Below are positions 10,560 to 22,789 of a stretch of 64,000 nucleotides of DNA, piece by piece. Each line of letters opens with the position of its first letter. Position 1 is the stretch's first letter. The notes beneath the pieces were generated by a model. The model saw nothing but the letters and a program-made list of their open reading frames with translations. It was not told the DNA's origin and did not search any database. The position numbers and the translations under genes are program-made. The stretch is from Vitellaria paradoxa. Taxonomy: Eukaryota; Streptophyta; Magnoliopsida; Ericales; Sapotaceae. The stretch spans positions 48,384,372 through 48,448,371 of the forward strand of contig CM034240.1 of NCBI GenBank assembly GCA_019916065.1. Direction: 5' to 3'.

Positions 10560-12198
10560 AATCTGTCTATTCTGCAAGCAGATTTACTAATGAAGCATCC
10601 ATTCGAAAAGGGCGGTTGCTTCTCCATGGTTGTTGGTCAAATCCCCTGCTATTCTCAAATCTGCCATGGTCCATGAGTTGTAGCAATGTGAAAGACTATG
10701 AGTTTGTTGTAATTTTTTTTTTCATTTTTCATTTTTTTTAATGCATGTTTTCAACTCATCTTTAATTTCATTGCTCAACAATGGTTGTTTATTTCAAGAT
10801 ATTGGTCTCGTTTGGTTTGTTGAAAAATAACAAAAAAATTCTATAAATCTCTGTTAATTTTATATCACATCAACTTTTTTCTTTCACTGCACGTATTACG
10901 AACTCTCAATTTATCTAACTTTTTCTTACTCCAAACAAACTCATTATAATCTATAACTTAAAACTTGTGTCCGTATCAACTATATAAATTAAGATAAAAT
11001 TAACCATAATTACTTAATATTCAACAGATTAAGACAAATAAAACTTATTAATTGACCTCTAACACTTTTAGGGACTATTATCTTATGAATTATCAAAAAA
11101 AAAAGAGAAAAACTATTATCTTATGGGCTCAAATTAGTTAGTTAGTTAGTTGGGATCTAATTATCAAATTAGTTAGTTAATTTTTTTTTGGTAATTAATT
11201 AGTTAATTAGTTTAATAGTCGTAATAAAACATATAAATAAAGAGCATTATAAGTAATAAGGTTATAAAAAAAGATCACCAGTTTGGAATTAATATCTCAT
11301 TTAAGAGAAAACAATTACTCTCAAATCAAACCTATTTTTTACCAAATGATCAACGGCGGAAATTTTTTTTTAATCTAGTTAAATCAAGACCATTAGATTT
11401 AAGAATAAATAAATAAATTAACAGTTAATATTTCATACTTTGGCTATTGAACACTTGAAACGCAGGGTCACTGCAACTTACTCAATCCCATATCCTTACC
11501 CCAGGCCTTGGCACACTTTGTCTCCCATCATGCAGTGAATTTACTGCATTCTTGTATCTAATTTGCGCACAGAAAGTTGATATATTTACAGGATATTTCA
11601 AACCGACGTTAAATACCAACAACAGAAGTTAAAACGATAATCAACTTCTGAGACACACACATACATATATAACTTACAATCACAGTCACAGCTGAAATAA
11701 TAAGCAAAAACAGAACAATGAATTCCCAAAAAAGAAGTACCTTTTGAATTATAACGATAATTGTTTAAGTTGAATTCCCATGTTGGATATACAACCCCAG
11801 ACTCCCCAAACTACCATGAGCTGAAATTAAAGCAAAAGCCTACCCATAGCGCGCAGTAGAATAAACTCGCTTTTCTGGGAGCGATATTAGAAACATTATA
11901 GCCCTGCTTGGGAATAGTAGACTTTACCCTCTCTCAAAAGGTGCTGTAAAGGACAATGATTTATGAATGTGCGTCGCCGAAAAATAGAGAAAGGAGGAGG
12001 AACACCATCATGTACTAATAATCAGACTAAGGGCTCCTTGCAGATGAGCTCGAACTCGTGATCCTTACTGGCCTTTACAGGGTTCGGTAACCTTTTCAGT
12101 AACAACACTGTGGGCCATATGGGTTTTCATGGGTCTATACATTCACAAATTCGGTTGGACCTGATCCATAATTTATGATTGGTTGTTGATTGCTTGGG
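10560..12198. other. Intergenic sequence downstream of copy B
   Basis: The first 200 bases still resemble the 3' flank of copy A (gagttgtagcaatgtgaaag occurs at 2650 and at about 10675), showing that the duplicated unit extended past the genes. A MITE-like copy lies at about 10801-10945. The segment 11450-12130 has a more normal base composition, but I find no convincing frame in it. Confidence 0.5.
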
Positions 12199-12724
12199 AC
12201 CCGTTTGTTAACATTGTTATTTTTTATTTATGTTTTTTTAATTTTTATTTTCTGTTATAGTTTTTTTTATGAAATAAAATTGAAAATTTTTTATGGTAAT
12301 TAATTTTTATTTTAATAAAATATTTCATAGTAATTTAATAAATTAAATTATTTAATTGTATTAATTCAATAAAAATAAGATATATTAAATATAATTTAAT
12401 ATTATTTACTAGAACTAGATTAATAAAATATATTTTATATTAATTAAATTAAATTAAACTAATTATATTATACAATAAAAATAATTTTATTTTTATAAAA
12501 TATTTGAATAAAATAATTCATTTTAATATGATAAAAAATAGACAAATTACTAAAATTGACAAAATATCTATAACAGAAAAAAAAAAGTGAAAATACTTTT
12601 TTTTATATTTTTTTATTTTAATTTTTATTTTTTAAAAATAAAAAATAAAACAGATTTAATAAACATGTTTTTGTGACCGATCCTCAAAAATCTATAAACA
12701 TAAATAGGAAAACATTAAATATAT
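12199..12724. mobile_element. Shorter relative of the 6.65-7.92 kb AT-rich element
   Basis: The left end, GACCCGTTTGTTAACATTG, and the A/T-only interior (taaaatatattttatattaa and similar) match the element at 6650-7916. The right half keeps the characteristic aaacatgttttt stretch before the end. It is about half the length and has no coding frame. The exact right end is uncertain. Confidence 0.5.
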
Positions 12725-14565
12725 AAACCTTACCCAAAAAAAAAAAAAGCCTTGGTACTTGTAGGTTTAATTTTTTATGACAAGTTTAGTGCAGCGAGTG
12801 GGCATGATTAGTTGTCAATGCTCTAAGTTGTCATTTAGTAATGATGTCGTCTTAAGCGGCTGAAGTTAATTGGAACGCTGTCGTTTGGCAGAAAATGCTA
12901 TCTTCCGATGACTTGTTTATTTATTTTAGTTTTTACCCGAGGCAACCCGATGGTTGAGTGCCTTTTGTGCCACAATGAGAGAAGTTTTAAAGGTACAAAT
13001 AATTAATTTTTTTCATTTGATTGAGTTAGAAAATAAAATAAAATATTTAAAATATGATTAAATAATTTTTGACAATTTTTAAGTATGTAGTAAATTAAAC
13101 AAATAGAAGTAAATAAGAATAATTAATTTTTAAAAATAACTAATTTTTAATATACTTGTTAAAAATATAAATATAAATATAATATAAATAAATTTTGTTA
13201 TAATTTTTAACATATTTTCTTGTACAAAACTAAGTTTAAGTAATTTTGTCAAAATTTTTAATGATTTATTTATAAAAAATAATTATGCCTATTCAAATTA
13301 TCCATGAGAATATAAGAATAAAAATTTATAATTCCACCCAAGCTCTATTTAGAGGATAAAAAAATAAATACAAATAAAACACAAAAAGTTGTCAATAATA
13401 CTATATCTCATACGAGACTGTAAAATTTAAAATTTTCATTTACTACATAAAATATGAGATATTAACTTTTACAAATTTATACAAATTTATATAACTTCAA
13501 ACGTACCCTAAGTCAACTCCACGAACAAAGGTACTTTCATGATAGGAGAGTTAAAAAAATTTTAATAAAAAAGTAAATAATTATAATTAAAAAATTTGAC
13601 ACCTCTTCGAAGTATGAGATTTCCATGGAGAGGTAAATGAAAGCGTGAATTTCGCAAAAAATCAAATTATATATATGTAATTCTTGTTGTACTAAAAAAA
13701 TTAACAAAAAAATAAAGTGCAAAAATAAGAATGTGAAAAGGTAATAACGGATGCTTAGAGAATAGAGACGAAGTCAAGATTTTATAATATGAGAAAAAAA
13801 AATTTAGTAAAAAATTAAATAATTATAATTCAAAAAAATTGATACCTATTAGTGGGAGATTTTGATGTTGAATAATTGAAAGCTCGAATTCGCAGAAAAT
13901 TAAATTATATCTGTAATTTTGGATAGGGAGTTAGAGTATAAAGGGGAAATTAGAAAAGGTGATGATTGATAATTATAAAAAATACAAATATAGGGGTTAG
14001 AGGGAAAAAGAGAGAGAAATTTATAGGTTTCTATTAAAAAAAGGAAAATAATTTAATACTTTTCACATTGCCACATGTACACAAACCTCTTATTTAATTA
14101 TATTATTATATTTATTCTCTATCATAATTGTTTAAAAATTAAATATATGACCTTGGAATGAAATTTAAGAGATTGGATATGAATCTCAAATAAAAAAAAT
14201 TGGTAAATAATTATGAAATTTTGAGAGTCAACTGCTGGTAGCCAGAATATTATTAGATTTAAATATTTTATTTAAGGATCTAGAATGAAAATTAAAAATT
14301 TAACATTAGATAAAAGTTTAGAATTATTTATGACTATTTTGATCATGTTTAAATATTTTATTTTGTTTGGACAAAAGAAACAGAGTTCGAATGTAAGTTT
14401 AGAGTCAAATTTAAGAAACTAATTGGAATAACGAAACAGCTTGAAATAGCCTTTTTTTAAATTAACAATTTATTTATAAATATTTAAAAAGAAATATCAA
14501 AATTTACTTAAATTTTAAACTTAAAAATAGCCCCCCCCCCAAAAAAAAAAAAAACACAACAGCCA
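12725..14565. repeat. AT-rich intergenic DNA with a diverged direct repeat
   Basis: Two related stretches of about 150 bp lie near 13541-13690 and 13790-13930 (both include taaataattataattaaaa-like sequence followed by a caaattatat-like end), indicating an old tandem duplication. No gene is recognised. A C10-A14 homopolymer junction lies near 14530. Confidence 0.4.
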
Positions 14566-14730
14566 CCGTCCATGTCTCCTTGTTGATCACATCTGAACCG
14601 TTAAACGAAATGAAAAATGAACTGTTGTTGTCCCTGCACGTGGCTCCAGGTACAAAACACTCACCCTAGCCCTGCTCCGTCATCTATTATGATAATACAC
14701 CTGCGCTACCCGCTACAATCCCATCACTCT
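14566..14730 (+). promoter_or_regulatory. Orphan copy of the PGG promoter segment
   Basis: The sequence gaactgttgttgtccctgca and the following stretch to catcactct align with 601-720 in front of copy A. Where copy A has TATAAATA, this copy reads ctattatgataa, so the TATA box is degraded. No exon follows: a MITE-like element begins at about 14735. It is a gene-less remnant of the upstream module. Confidence 0.6.
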
Positions 14731-14734
14731 CCTT

Positions 14735-15085
14735 TTTTTTTTAGGGGTTTAGTTTTTAGTAATTTTTAATATATTTTTATTAAAAATTATTAGTTATAAT
14801 TTTCAGTATATTTGATAAAATAAATAATAATTTTTAATTTTTTTAATAAATTTTTACACCTATTGAATATTTGGTAAAATTTTTAATAACTTTGTGTAAT
14901 TTTTAGTAATTTTTAACAATTTTTAATAATTTTTTGTATTTTTAATAACTTTTAATATCTTTTGAGTTAAAAAATTACTGTAATAGAGTAAAAAATGATA
15001 AAAATTAATAGTTTATCAAACACTCAAAAATAAAAAATTAATAATTTTTTACTAAAAAAATTTTGATTGCCAAACCACCCCTTAG
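14735..15085. mobile_element. MITE-like element (AGTAATTTTTAA family)
   Basis: The left end TTAGGGGTTTAG and the right end CCAAACCACCCCTTA form a rough inverted repeat. The interior consists of repeated taatttttaataattttt-like strings. A second copy at about 40557-40890 has the same organisation and ends in gccaagcacgcc. Both copies lie inside or beside PGG upstream modules. Confidence 0.45.
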
Positions 15086-16699
15086 TCGTGAAACACTGGA
15101 AAGGGTGCTGCAGTCGCAACAAAACACTGCCGTTTTGCTTCTTTATTTTGAGTAAAAGTTATCCAAAAATTGCCGAAGGGCGGACTCGAACTCGGCCAAA
15201 CAAAGGAGAGTCCCGTGGCCATCTTGCCCAGGACCAATGCTCCAATGGGTTGCTCGTTGATTTATATATAAATTAAAAAAATTCTAAGTTAAGTTTAATT
15301 AATTTTGGATAAGATTTTATCTGAAATTTCACTTTTATGTTTAAATTTCTTTTAAAACACTTTTTAAATGATTACTTGATTTTTTTTCACACGTGCAATA
15401 TTTAATATTATAAAATAATAAAATACATTTTATTGTATAAAATAAATATACACAAAACCAACCTAACTTACAAACAATAGTTGGTCTTTAGGATTGTTAG
15501 TTGAAATCAGGAATTAATTAAATAAAAGAATTAGCCAAAGAATCCCTCGCTTTATGATCACGTGAAGATAATGCCATAATGGTCCGTTGAATGCATGGAA
15601 GTTATAATGCAGACGTCACGTGATTGAGGAAGATAATAATTATTATTTATTAAATAACGTTTCGGCCCGTGGAATCCGGTGCATCGTGTGGATGCATTTT
15701 CTTCAAGTGATAAATAAATAATTCGGACAAAAGAAAATAAAATTAGAAAAAAAAGCATTAAAAAATATATAGGCTCCGTTTGGCATCATAAACAACTTCT
15801 GTAAATTTTCAACAACTCATTTACCTCTAATTTTTCTGCCATTACGAATTTTAAAAAATTCCAATATTTCGTTAAAAAAATAAAAAATCTGGAAGTAGTT
15901 TAACTGAATGTGTAAATTTTTATACAATCGTATTCTTCGTGTCGAAAACTTTTAAACGAGTACTATTATTACTATGTTTTGTGAAATTTTTTTGAATCCG
16001 TGAGAACGGATTTGAAAAACTATTCCCACGGTTTGCTACTTTTCATAAAAAAAGACGCCAAAATTAACCCCAAATCACATTTTATCTCAATTTATTTTAT
16101 TTTTTCCTACTCTAGACGGGGCATAAGAGATTAGATAATTCAAAATTTTCTAATAAAAATGTAGAACAGGGAAAAATGAGAGTACACGTACCAATTTTTG
16201 ATTTAGTGAGAATAAAGAAAGAATTATCCAACTTTATATATATATAGATAATTTGAATTTATAAAAGCTACTCAAATACCAAGTGTTGTTAATTAGTTTT
16301 TTAATCTTATGATCAATTTAGATTTAAAATTAAAAATTTTTAAAAATACTCAAGCATTTTTTTTCTTTGTGTATTTAAATTAAGAAAATATAATGGGTTG
16401 TTACTATACGAGAAGTAACTTTTAAATTATTTTTCAACCCTAATTATTATTTAAGTATTTTTTATTTTTGAATTTAAGCCTCAATGTATTTGAAATATAT
16501 AATTGTTAAAGTTATAGTGAATCAATAAGTGAACCCATTCTAAAAATCTATTAGTTCACTTTATATCGATTAATATTACATATTAAAACTTTTAAAAATT
16601 TAAATTAAAAAAATAAAATTACAGTCATATGTTAACGTGAGAAAAAAATAAAAATTTTATTTATGTAGAAAAAATAATTATAATAATAATAAAGACTTA
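15086..16699. repeat. Module remnants and repeats
   Basis: The block at 15540-15640 is a diverged copy of the upstream module (gataatgccataatggtccg, then gaatgcatggaagtt). The block at 15770-16110 (ccgtttggcatcataaacaa and onward) is repeated at 17490-17537 plus 18154-18460. The block at 16125-16330 is repeated at 32870-33080. No gene is seen. Confidence 0.5.
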
Positions 16700-17083
16700 G
16701 GGGCTGTTTGGAGTGTAAAAAAATAAAAAAAAACTAAAAGTGAAATTTCTTAAATTTTTTGAAATTTGGAGTGTAAAAAATTGTTTTGAAATGAAGGTTA
16801 GATATTTATATTTAATTTGATATAAAGTTGTTAAAAATTATTTAAAGTGACACGTGACAAAATTTTAATAAAAAATTTAAAAATTTTTAGAGTTTTATGA
16901 AATTTTTCGGTACAAATATCAATCTAACTTTTAAAAAACCTGTCAAAATTCGTTGAAGTGCACTATTTTAATTTGTTCCAACCAATTTTGATAAATTCTT
17001 TAAAAAAGTTAAAATTTTTTAGAGTTTAAAAAAATTAAAACTTTAAAAAATTTTTAAATTTAATAGGCGCTCCGAGCAGCCCC
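16700..17083. mobile_element. Tourist-like MITE
   Basis: Terminal inverted repeats GGGGCTGTTTGGAG (16700-16713) and CTCCGAGCAGCCCC (17070-17083) match at 12 of 14 positions. The left flank is TTA and the right flank TTC, a possible degraded 3-bp target duplication of the PIF/Harbinger (Tourist) type. The interior is AT-rich and non-coding. The right half recurs at about 22788-22880. Confidence 0.5.
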
Positions 17084-17159
17084 TTCGTTGAAATATTGTC
17101 AGACTTGAAATGGTGATTGACATTAATTCACGAATAGCATCAGTAATATTAATAATTAA

Positions 17160-17313
17160 TAGGTATGTTTGAAGTTATAAAAAATGAGATAAAATGAAAT
17201 AAAGTGAGATAAGTTGTGGGTTCATAATTCGTGTAGTAAGATAAAAAATAATTAAATTTTAGAAATTTTTAAAATTTTTTAAAAAATTTTTTATTTTTTA
17301 GCACACCTAACGG
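17160..17313. mobile_element. MITE-like insertion in an upstream module (filled site)
   Basis: The paralogous sequence at about 22945-22960 reads aataattaatgtcaggaga without interruption. Here about 155 bp lie between aataattaat and gtcaggaga. The insert starts AGGTATGTTTGAAG and ends CACACCTAACGG, giving a short inverted repeat at the ends, and its interior is typical of the ATAAAAAATGA family. Confidence 0.55.
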
Positions 17314-17537
17314 TGCAAATGTCAGGAGAATAATAGTACCTCGGGTGATTATGGAGTGTTTAGTTGAAAAAAAAAAGTATGAAAAAATTTAGTGTAAAAA
17401 TAATATCTAATAAAATTTAATTAAAAAATATTAAAATTAGTACAAATTAATAAATTTTAATTAATTTTAATCAATCAAACATCCCTTTCCCGTTTGACAT
17501 CATAAACAAACTCTATAAATCTTTATAAATCTCCAAC

Positions 17538-18153
17538 TAGGGATGTCAACGGGACGGATATGACCTTCTCCGTCCTCGTCCCCGTTTAGCAATACCCTTA
17601 CCCGTCCCTGTCCCCATCCTCGTTTCGAGGAAAAATTTTTTCCCATACTCGTCCCCACAAAATAATGAATTCCCCATCCCCGTCCCCGTTTACCCGTCAA
17701 GTATATTAACTATTACAAATTATATATTATATGTATAAAATAAATATTTAAAATTATTATAAATATTATATATATTAAATAAAAAAATATATTACATATA
17801 TATATTAAATAAAAATTAAAAATATATATATATAATATTTGACTTTGACTGATGCACTTAACCAAACATGAAGTGGTTTTTATTTATAACCTCACAAGAC
17901 CTTCACTTCTTTGTGAGAAATCGATATGGGACTTCTAAAGGAGTCACCGCGCCAACAAAATTAACAAATAAATATTTAAATGAGTACGGGACGGGGTGGG
18001 GACTATCGTACCTGCCCCGTCCCCGTATCCGTGCGGGTAACATTTCAAATCTCTATACCTGTCCCCGTCCCTACTATTAACATCCTCATACTCTCCCCAA
18101 ATAGGGTGGGTGAAGTTGATACCTACCGGGTACGGTTATATTTGGCATTCCTA
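17538..18153. mobile_element. hAT-like non-autonomous element with 8-bp target duplication
   Basis: The element begins TAGGGATGTCAACGGGACGG and ends TTTGGCATTCCTA, whose reverse complement is TAGGAATGCCAAA. The terminal repeats therefore match at 10 of the first 12 positions. Both sides carry the same 8 bp, TCTCCAAC (17530-17537 and 18154-18161), the target size of the hAT superfamily. The ends are rich in ccccgtcc and acgggacggggt strings. It interrupts a repeat that is intact at 15770-16110. No transposase is present. Confidence 0.85.
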
Positions 18154-18469
18154 TCTCCAACAACCCATCTGCCTCTAATTTTCCCTCCATTACGAATTTC
18201 AAAAAATTCTAATATTTCGCTAAAAAAAATTTAGAAGTAGGTTAACCGAATGTATAAATTTTTTATACAATTATATTCTTCGTTTCAAAAACTTTTAAAT
18301 GAGTACCATTGTCGTTATTTTTTTTGAATTTTTTTGAATCCATAGGAACGGATTTGAAAAATCGTTCCCATAGTTTGCTACTTTTCAGAAAAAAAACTGC
18401 TAAAATCAAACTCAAATCACATTTTATCTCTATTTATCTTATTTTTTCTTACTCCAAACATGTCTTAAT

Positions 18470-19235
18470 ATCACCTTGCAGGAATATCCCTCCGCATGTT
18501 CACATTAAAATATATGACGCCATAATTGTACGTGTGCATGTATGGAAGTTTTAACGTAAGCAAGCGAGAGAAAGCAACTCTCCAATAATTTTCAATTGAA
18601 AATTATAATAGATAGGAGAAATATAGGTATGTTTGGAGTAGCATAAAATTATAAAAGTTAATATCTCTTATTTTGCGCAATGAGTGAATAATTTAAATTT
18701 TACTGTCTCGTAATTCGTATTGGTAAATATTTATATTATTTTATTTTAATTCTAAACAAGCCAAACATGACGGTACAAGTCAACTACACGTAAAATAAAT
18801 AAATAGATTGTACATGTGCATGTGTGGTTGTAAGTTCGTAATTCGTGCAGTAAAATAAATTTTAGAAATTTTTTTAGTTTTTCAGATATTTTTTTTTATT
18901 TTTTAGCACACCTAACGGTGCAAATGTCAGGAGAATAATAGTGCCTCGGGTGATTAGGGAGTGTTTAGTTAAAAAAATAAAAGTATGAAAATTTAATATA
19001 AAAATAATATATAATAAAATTTAATTTAAAAATATACAAATTAATAAATTTTAATTAATTTTGATAAATCAAACGTCCCTTTAATATCACCCTGCTGAAA
19101 TATTCCTCCGCATGTTCACATTAAAATATATGACGCCATAATTGTACGTGTGCATGTATGGAAGTTTTAACGTAAGCAAGCGAGAGAAAGCAACTCTCCA
19201 ATAATTTTCAATTGAAAATTATAATAGATATACAA
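18470..19235 (+). repeat. Two tandem copies of the upstream module core
   Basis: The string ggaatatccctccgcatgtt followed by cacattaaaatatatgacgc and the downstream gcatgtatggaagttttaac occurs near 18481-18620. It occurs almost unchanged near 19090-19230 (first part attcctccgcatgtt). Neither copy is followed by a PGG exon. A diverged MITE-like stretch separates them. Confidence 0.6.
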
Positions 19236-19464
19236 AGTATGAGTGTGTTTAGAGTTGTGTAAAATTATATAAAATTATAAAAATTAATGTCTCTTATTTT
19301 GTGCAATAAGTGGTAAATTCAAATTTAATTGACTTGTAATACATATTTGTAAAAATTTATATTATTTTATTTTGACTCCAAACAAGTCAAACATGACAAG
19401 GCAAGTGAACTACCCACAAAATAAATAAATAAATAAATTGTGCATGACTTTAAAAAATAATAAT

Positions 19465-19760
19465 AGTTTATTTGGTTTATTTTTTTATTTTTTATTTTTT
19501 GTTTTGAATTTATTTTTTAATTTGTACTTTTGAAAATAAAAAAAAAGGTGAAAACTCATTTGGTTATTTGTATTTTTAAAATTTATTTTTGAAAATAAAA
19601 AATAACTTTACATATTAAATAAAAAATAACAAAAAATTATTTTGAGAGTTTTTAAAAAAAAATAAGAAAAATCTCAAAATAAATAAACTGAATATTTTTT
19701 ATTTTAAAATTTTTAACACAAAATAAAAATAAAAATAAAAAAATAAATTAAACAACACCT
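19465..19760. mobile_element. Fold-back MITE (TTTGGTTTATTTTTTTA family)
   Basis: The left half is T-rich (gtttatttggtttatttttt) and the right half is its approximate complement, ending in aaataaattaaacaacacct. Family members are seen at 43497-43828, 48733-49068, 52745-53092 and 53095-53335. Their ends, best preserved as AGGTGGCATTTGG and CCAAATGCCACCT, are inverted repeats. No coding capacity. Confidence 0.5.
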
Positions 19761-19779
19761 AAAATTTTAATTGACGGTG

Positions 19780-20354
19780 GAAAGCGTCCTGTAAAACTAG
19801 TACTGGATGAATTTTTTATTGCATTAAATCAAAACATTATCTCAATCATACCAGGAAATGGAACAATATATATATTTTTTAATTGACAATATGCTTTCAC
19901 TCATTGTCCTTGGCCTGCAATTATTATGCTTTTACAGTGGTAGTTTGACCATTGACTACCGACTGGACAAATGAATGGTAGAAAAATCAAAAGCATATTT
20001 TAGGGATAATGATAGTGCAACACAGCTAAATCCATCCCAATTCTCTCTCTTTTTATTTACTTTTTGAACGCTAAGCCACCGATTGAAAAAATTAGCGCGT
20101 GCTAATTAACATGTGTTAATGATAATTAAAAAAAATAAATTAATAGTTAATTAAAAAAAGTTAATTAATTTTGTGTTTGAGAAGAAAAAAAGTTACTTTT
20201 TTTTAATTATTAACTTGTAAAGGTAAATTGACATTTTTATTCTCAAAAATTTAAAAGAAAATTAAAATATAATAAGATAAAAAAGTCCAACTACTGTTAA
20301 ATTAGCTATTAACACATGTTAATAACTACTCTTTTCAAACAGTTAACAATGAAG

Positions 20355-20389
<35 letters not shown>

Positions 20390-20494
20390 CTTTATGGAAC
20401 CAAATAAGAATAAACTCAAAAATTTTTAGGTCCCACATTATTTTCTTTTTTTTCTTTTTGTTTTTTTTTTTCGTCAAATGAATTCTTTTTTTCT

Positions 20495-20538
<44 letters not shown>

Positions 20539-21300
20539 TTATCTTTATGGAACCAAATAAGAATAAACTCAAAAATTTTTAGGTCCCACATTATTTTCTT
20601 TTTTTTCTTTTTGTTTTTTTTTTTTTTTTCGTCAAATGAATTCTTTTTTTCTAACAATTCTCACTTCAATTTTTAATACTGTCCTTGTAACACCACTTAA
20701 AATAAATCAATAGCATCCTATGTCATGTCAGGATTAACTCAAATGCGTAATAATACAATTAAAAAAAGGACATAAGAAGAAATTTAATTCTTTTCTTCAA
20801 ATACTTAAAATTGACTCCACGAGTAATTTATTCAGGAGGTAGAATCAAGGCTCCCAAATATATGAAAAATAATCTAACATCTATTCTTAGGATCACAAAT
20901 AACTTATAAATTACATTAACATCGTCGTATAAGTTGATATAGTGCCTTTTTTTATTTGATTTTTTTTTATTGTCTTTTGTTCTCGTTCTTTATTTTTTTA
21001 TTATTATTTCTCTCCCTTATTCATTTCTTTACTCTACGCATTCTTCTAATTATTTTTATTTTTATTTTTTTAAACAGCCACATGGATAGGCGCCCAAATA
21101 CACCAATTACCGCGTCGTAGGTCCACATATATACATACAATTATATAATTATCTAGGCACTGCACAAAACCCACCCATTATTAACCATTATTTATTCTCT
21201 AACCAAAACTCATTTAATTAAATAAATTTAAATATAACAGTATAAAATTATTTCTCGATAAATTACTTCAAAAATAAATTAAATCAACAAAGTTTCATCA
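19780..21300. repeat. Duplicated intergenic block with (TA)n and a 150-bp tandem repeat
   Basis: Sequence at 19880-20075 and 20610-20790 is repeated in diverged form at 34181-34330 and 34631-34790. Within it, a unit of about 150 bp (a TA run, then tatctttatggaaccaaata, a T-rich tract and gtcaaatgaattc) is present twice, at about 20357-20500 and 20501-20665. No gene is seen. Confidence 0.55.
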
Positions 21301-21409
21301 TTATATATAATAATTTGACAATAAAAAATCTAAATAACAAACGTTACATCTCATCAGCCGATTCATTTGCCTTTGCAAGAAATAACTTGTCTTGTCAACA
21401 TATATGATG

Positions 21410-21645
21410 TCAATATTCTCTATAGGATATTCTAACTTAACCTGTGGGAGTATCAGTTCTTTTACTCTTATTAGCAATGTCAAAACATTACAAATGGGAT
21501 TATGTGAATGCATTTTCTTCTAGCAATAAATAAATGTGTACAAAATCAAATCAAGCGAGCTTACAACTGTTAAATCAAAACATTCATGAAAATTTACCAG
21601 CTTACAACTGTTAAATCAAAACATTCATGAAAATTTACCAAAAGA
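21410..21645 (+). repeat. Upstream module copy with a 41-bp tandem duplication
   Basis: This is a diverged copy of window positions 1-170 (gaatgcattttcttctagca matches the copy A flank). The string gcttacaactgttaaatcaa and its continuation to gaaaatttacca occurs twice in a row, at about 21559-21599 and 21600-21640. The histone H3 fragment begins immediately afterwards. Confidence 0.6.
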
Positions 21646-21647
21646 TT

Positions 21648-21791
21648 TGTGCTCTTCTGGTACTTGCGGATCTCCCTCAGCGCCATCGTCCCGAGCCGGA
21701 ATCTGTGGGGCTTCTTCACCCCTTCGGTCGCCGACGCCGACTTTCGAGCCGCCTTCGTGGCTAGCTACTTCCTAGGAGCTTTCCCTTCCAT
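21648..21791 (-). pseudogene. Histone H3 fragment (H3.1-like), antisense
   Basis: On the minus strand from 21791, 48 codons read EGKAPRK, a TAG, then [19 protein letters not shown] and [12 protein letters not shown], which is histone H3 from about residue 11 to 58. The stop replaces Gln19 (CAG to TAG, 21765-21767). Further changes are Pro30 to Ser, Gly33 to Glu, Pro43 to Leu and Val46 to Met. Ala31 with Phe41 is the plant H3.1 pattern. Both the N-terminal tail and the histone fold are missing. It is GC-rich in AT-rich surroundings and sits inside a PGG upstream module. It is a dead captured gene fragment. Confidence 0.88.
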
Positions 21792-22330
21792 CAATTGTTA
21801 CATAAAAATTGATTGTTTCGATTAAAAAATTTGTTGGGTTTTGGGTGAAAAGCGAGCAAACTTCCTCTCTTTAATTTTGTGTGCGCCTTTGAAGATTTTG
21901 GTTTGTTGGTGATGTGTATTTACTTGGTTTTTTCGCAATTGTGCTTGAATAAGTTTAGCAAGCTAAAAGTTTCCATTTTTTTTGGTCATCTTTGACTTTG
22001 TAACGTCATTTACCTTGAAAATTCTAGGGTTTTAGGGTTTTATATACTCAAAAACTCTGTTTTCACCTTCGGTGAAGTTTTATGGCCATCGAAGAAGCTT
22101 TAATGACCTTCACCGCATTCTTCAAATTAGGGTGTTTGAGCTCAATGGCCTTAAGTTTCTACTTGAGCTCGTCCAAGGTTTTCAGTTGCTATCGATCATC
22201 TTAGAGAGAGGAGAGAGAAAGTTTTTTATTTATAATAGAGAAAAAAGGGAAGGGAAGGGAAAAGAAGAGAAGAGAAAGAAGGGAAGAGAAGTCTTTTTTT
22301 GGTGATTAATTAATTTAATTAGGGGTTGTT
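21792..22330. other. Unrecognised stretch of gene-like base composition
   Basis: The sequence continues beyond the H3 fragment with non-repetitive, moderately GC-richer DNA. On the minus strand 22040-22170 gives the broken frame DELK-stop-KLKAIELKHPNLKNAVKVI, which looks like a gene relic that I cannot name. It ends in a purine-rich tract (about 22203-22290). It may have been captured together with H3, but that is only inferred from adjacency. Confidence 0.3.
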
Positions 22331-22344
22331 ATAAAACTGTGTAC

Positions 22345-22620
22345 ACAATCTTGGATCACACAACATACAAAATAAAGTAGAAAAGAGAAAAAAATTAGAC
22401 AACAAGATTTACGTGGTTCGACTGTAAAGTCTACGTCCACGGGTAAGACACAGGAGAAATTTCACTATGATGAAAAGAAAGAAGTTACAACGTCGGCCGG
22501 TGCTCTTTGCAACCACCGCAGACCTCCAAAAAATATCCAAACGGGTCGCATCGCGAGACTTTCAGATTGAATTATAATTCCGGGCCCAAAAAATACAAGC
22601 CACAATAACAAGGATAAATT
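22345..22620. mobile_element. LTR-type repeat fragment
   Basis: The string tttacgtggttcgactgtaa followed by gtctacgtccacgggtaaga is a motif found in many plant LTR-type repeats. No termini, primer-binding site or coding frame are visible, so only a fragment is present. A weaker relative lies at 5365-5440. Confidence 0.4.
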
Positions 22621-22789
22621 TGTTTTTATAACAAAAAATTTGACTGAGTTGTGATCAAATTTAATAGAAGGGATTAAGTGTTACAAACATTTTAAAATAA
22701 GGAGGTGTCTATAATTTTTAAATGTTGAAGGGATCTATGTGTAACTACGCTAATGTTCAAGTAATCTAGGTGTAATTTCACCTTTTAAT

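Noticed and set aside
22072..22305. Plus-strand 77-aa frame ending in a Lys/Glu/Arg-rich tail
   Set aside because: The tail is the purine tract at 22203-22290; the first half may be antisense to an unknown relic but has no family match that I recognise.
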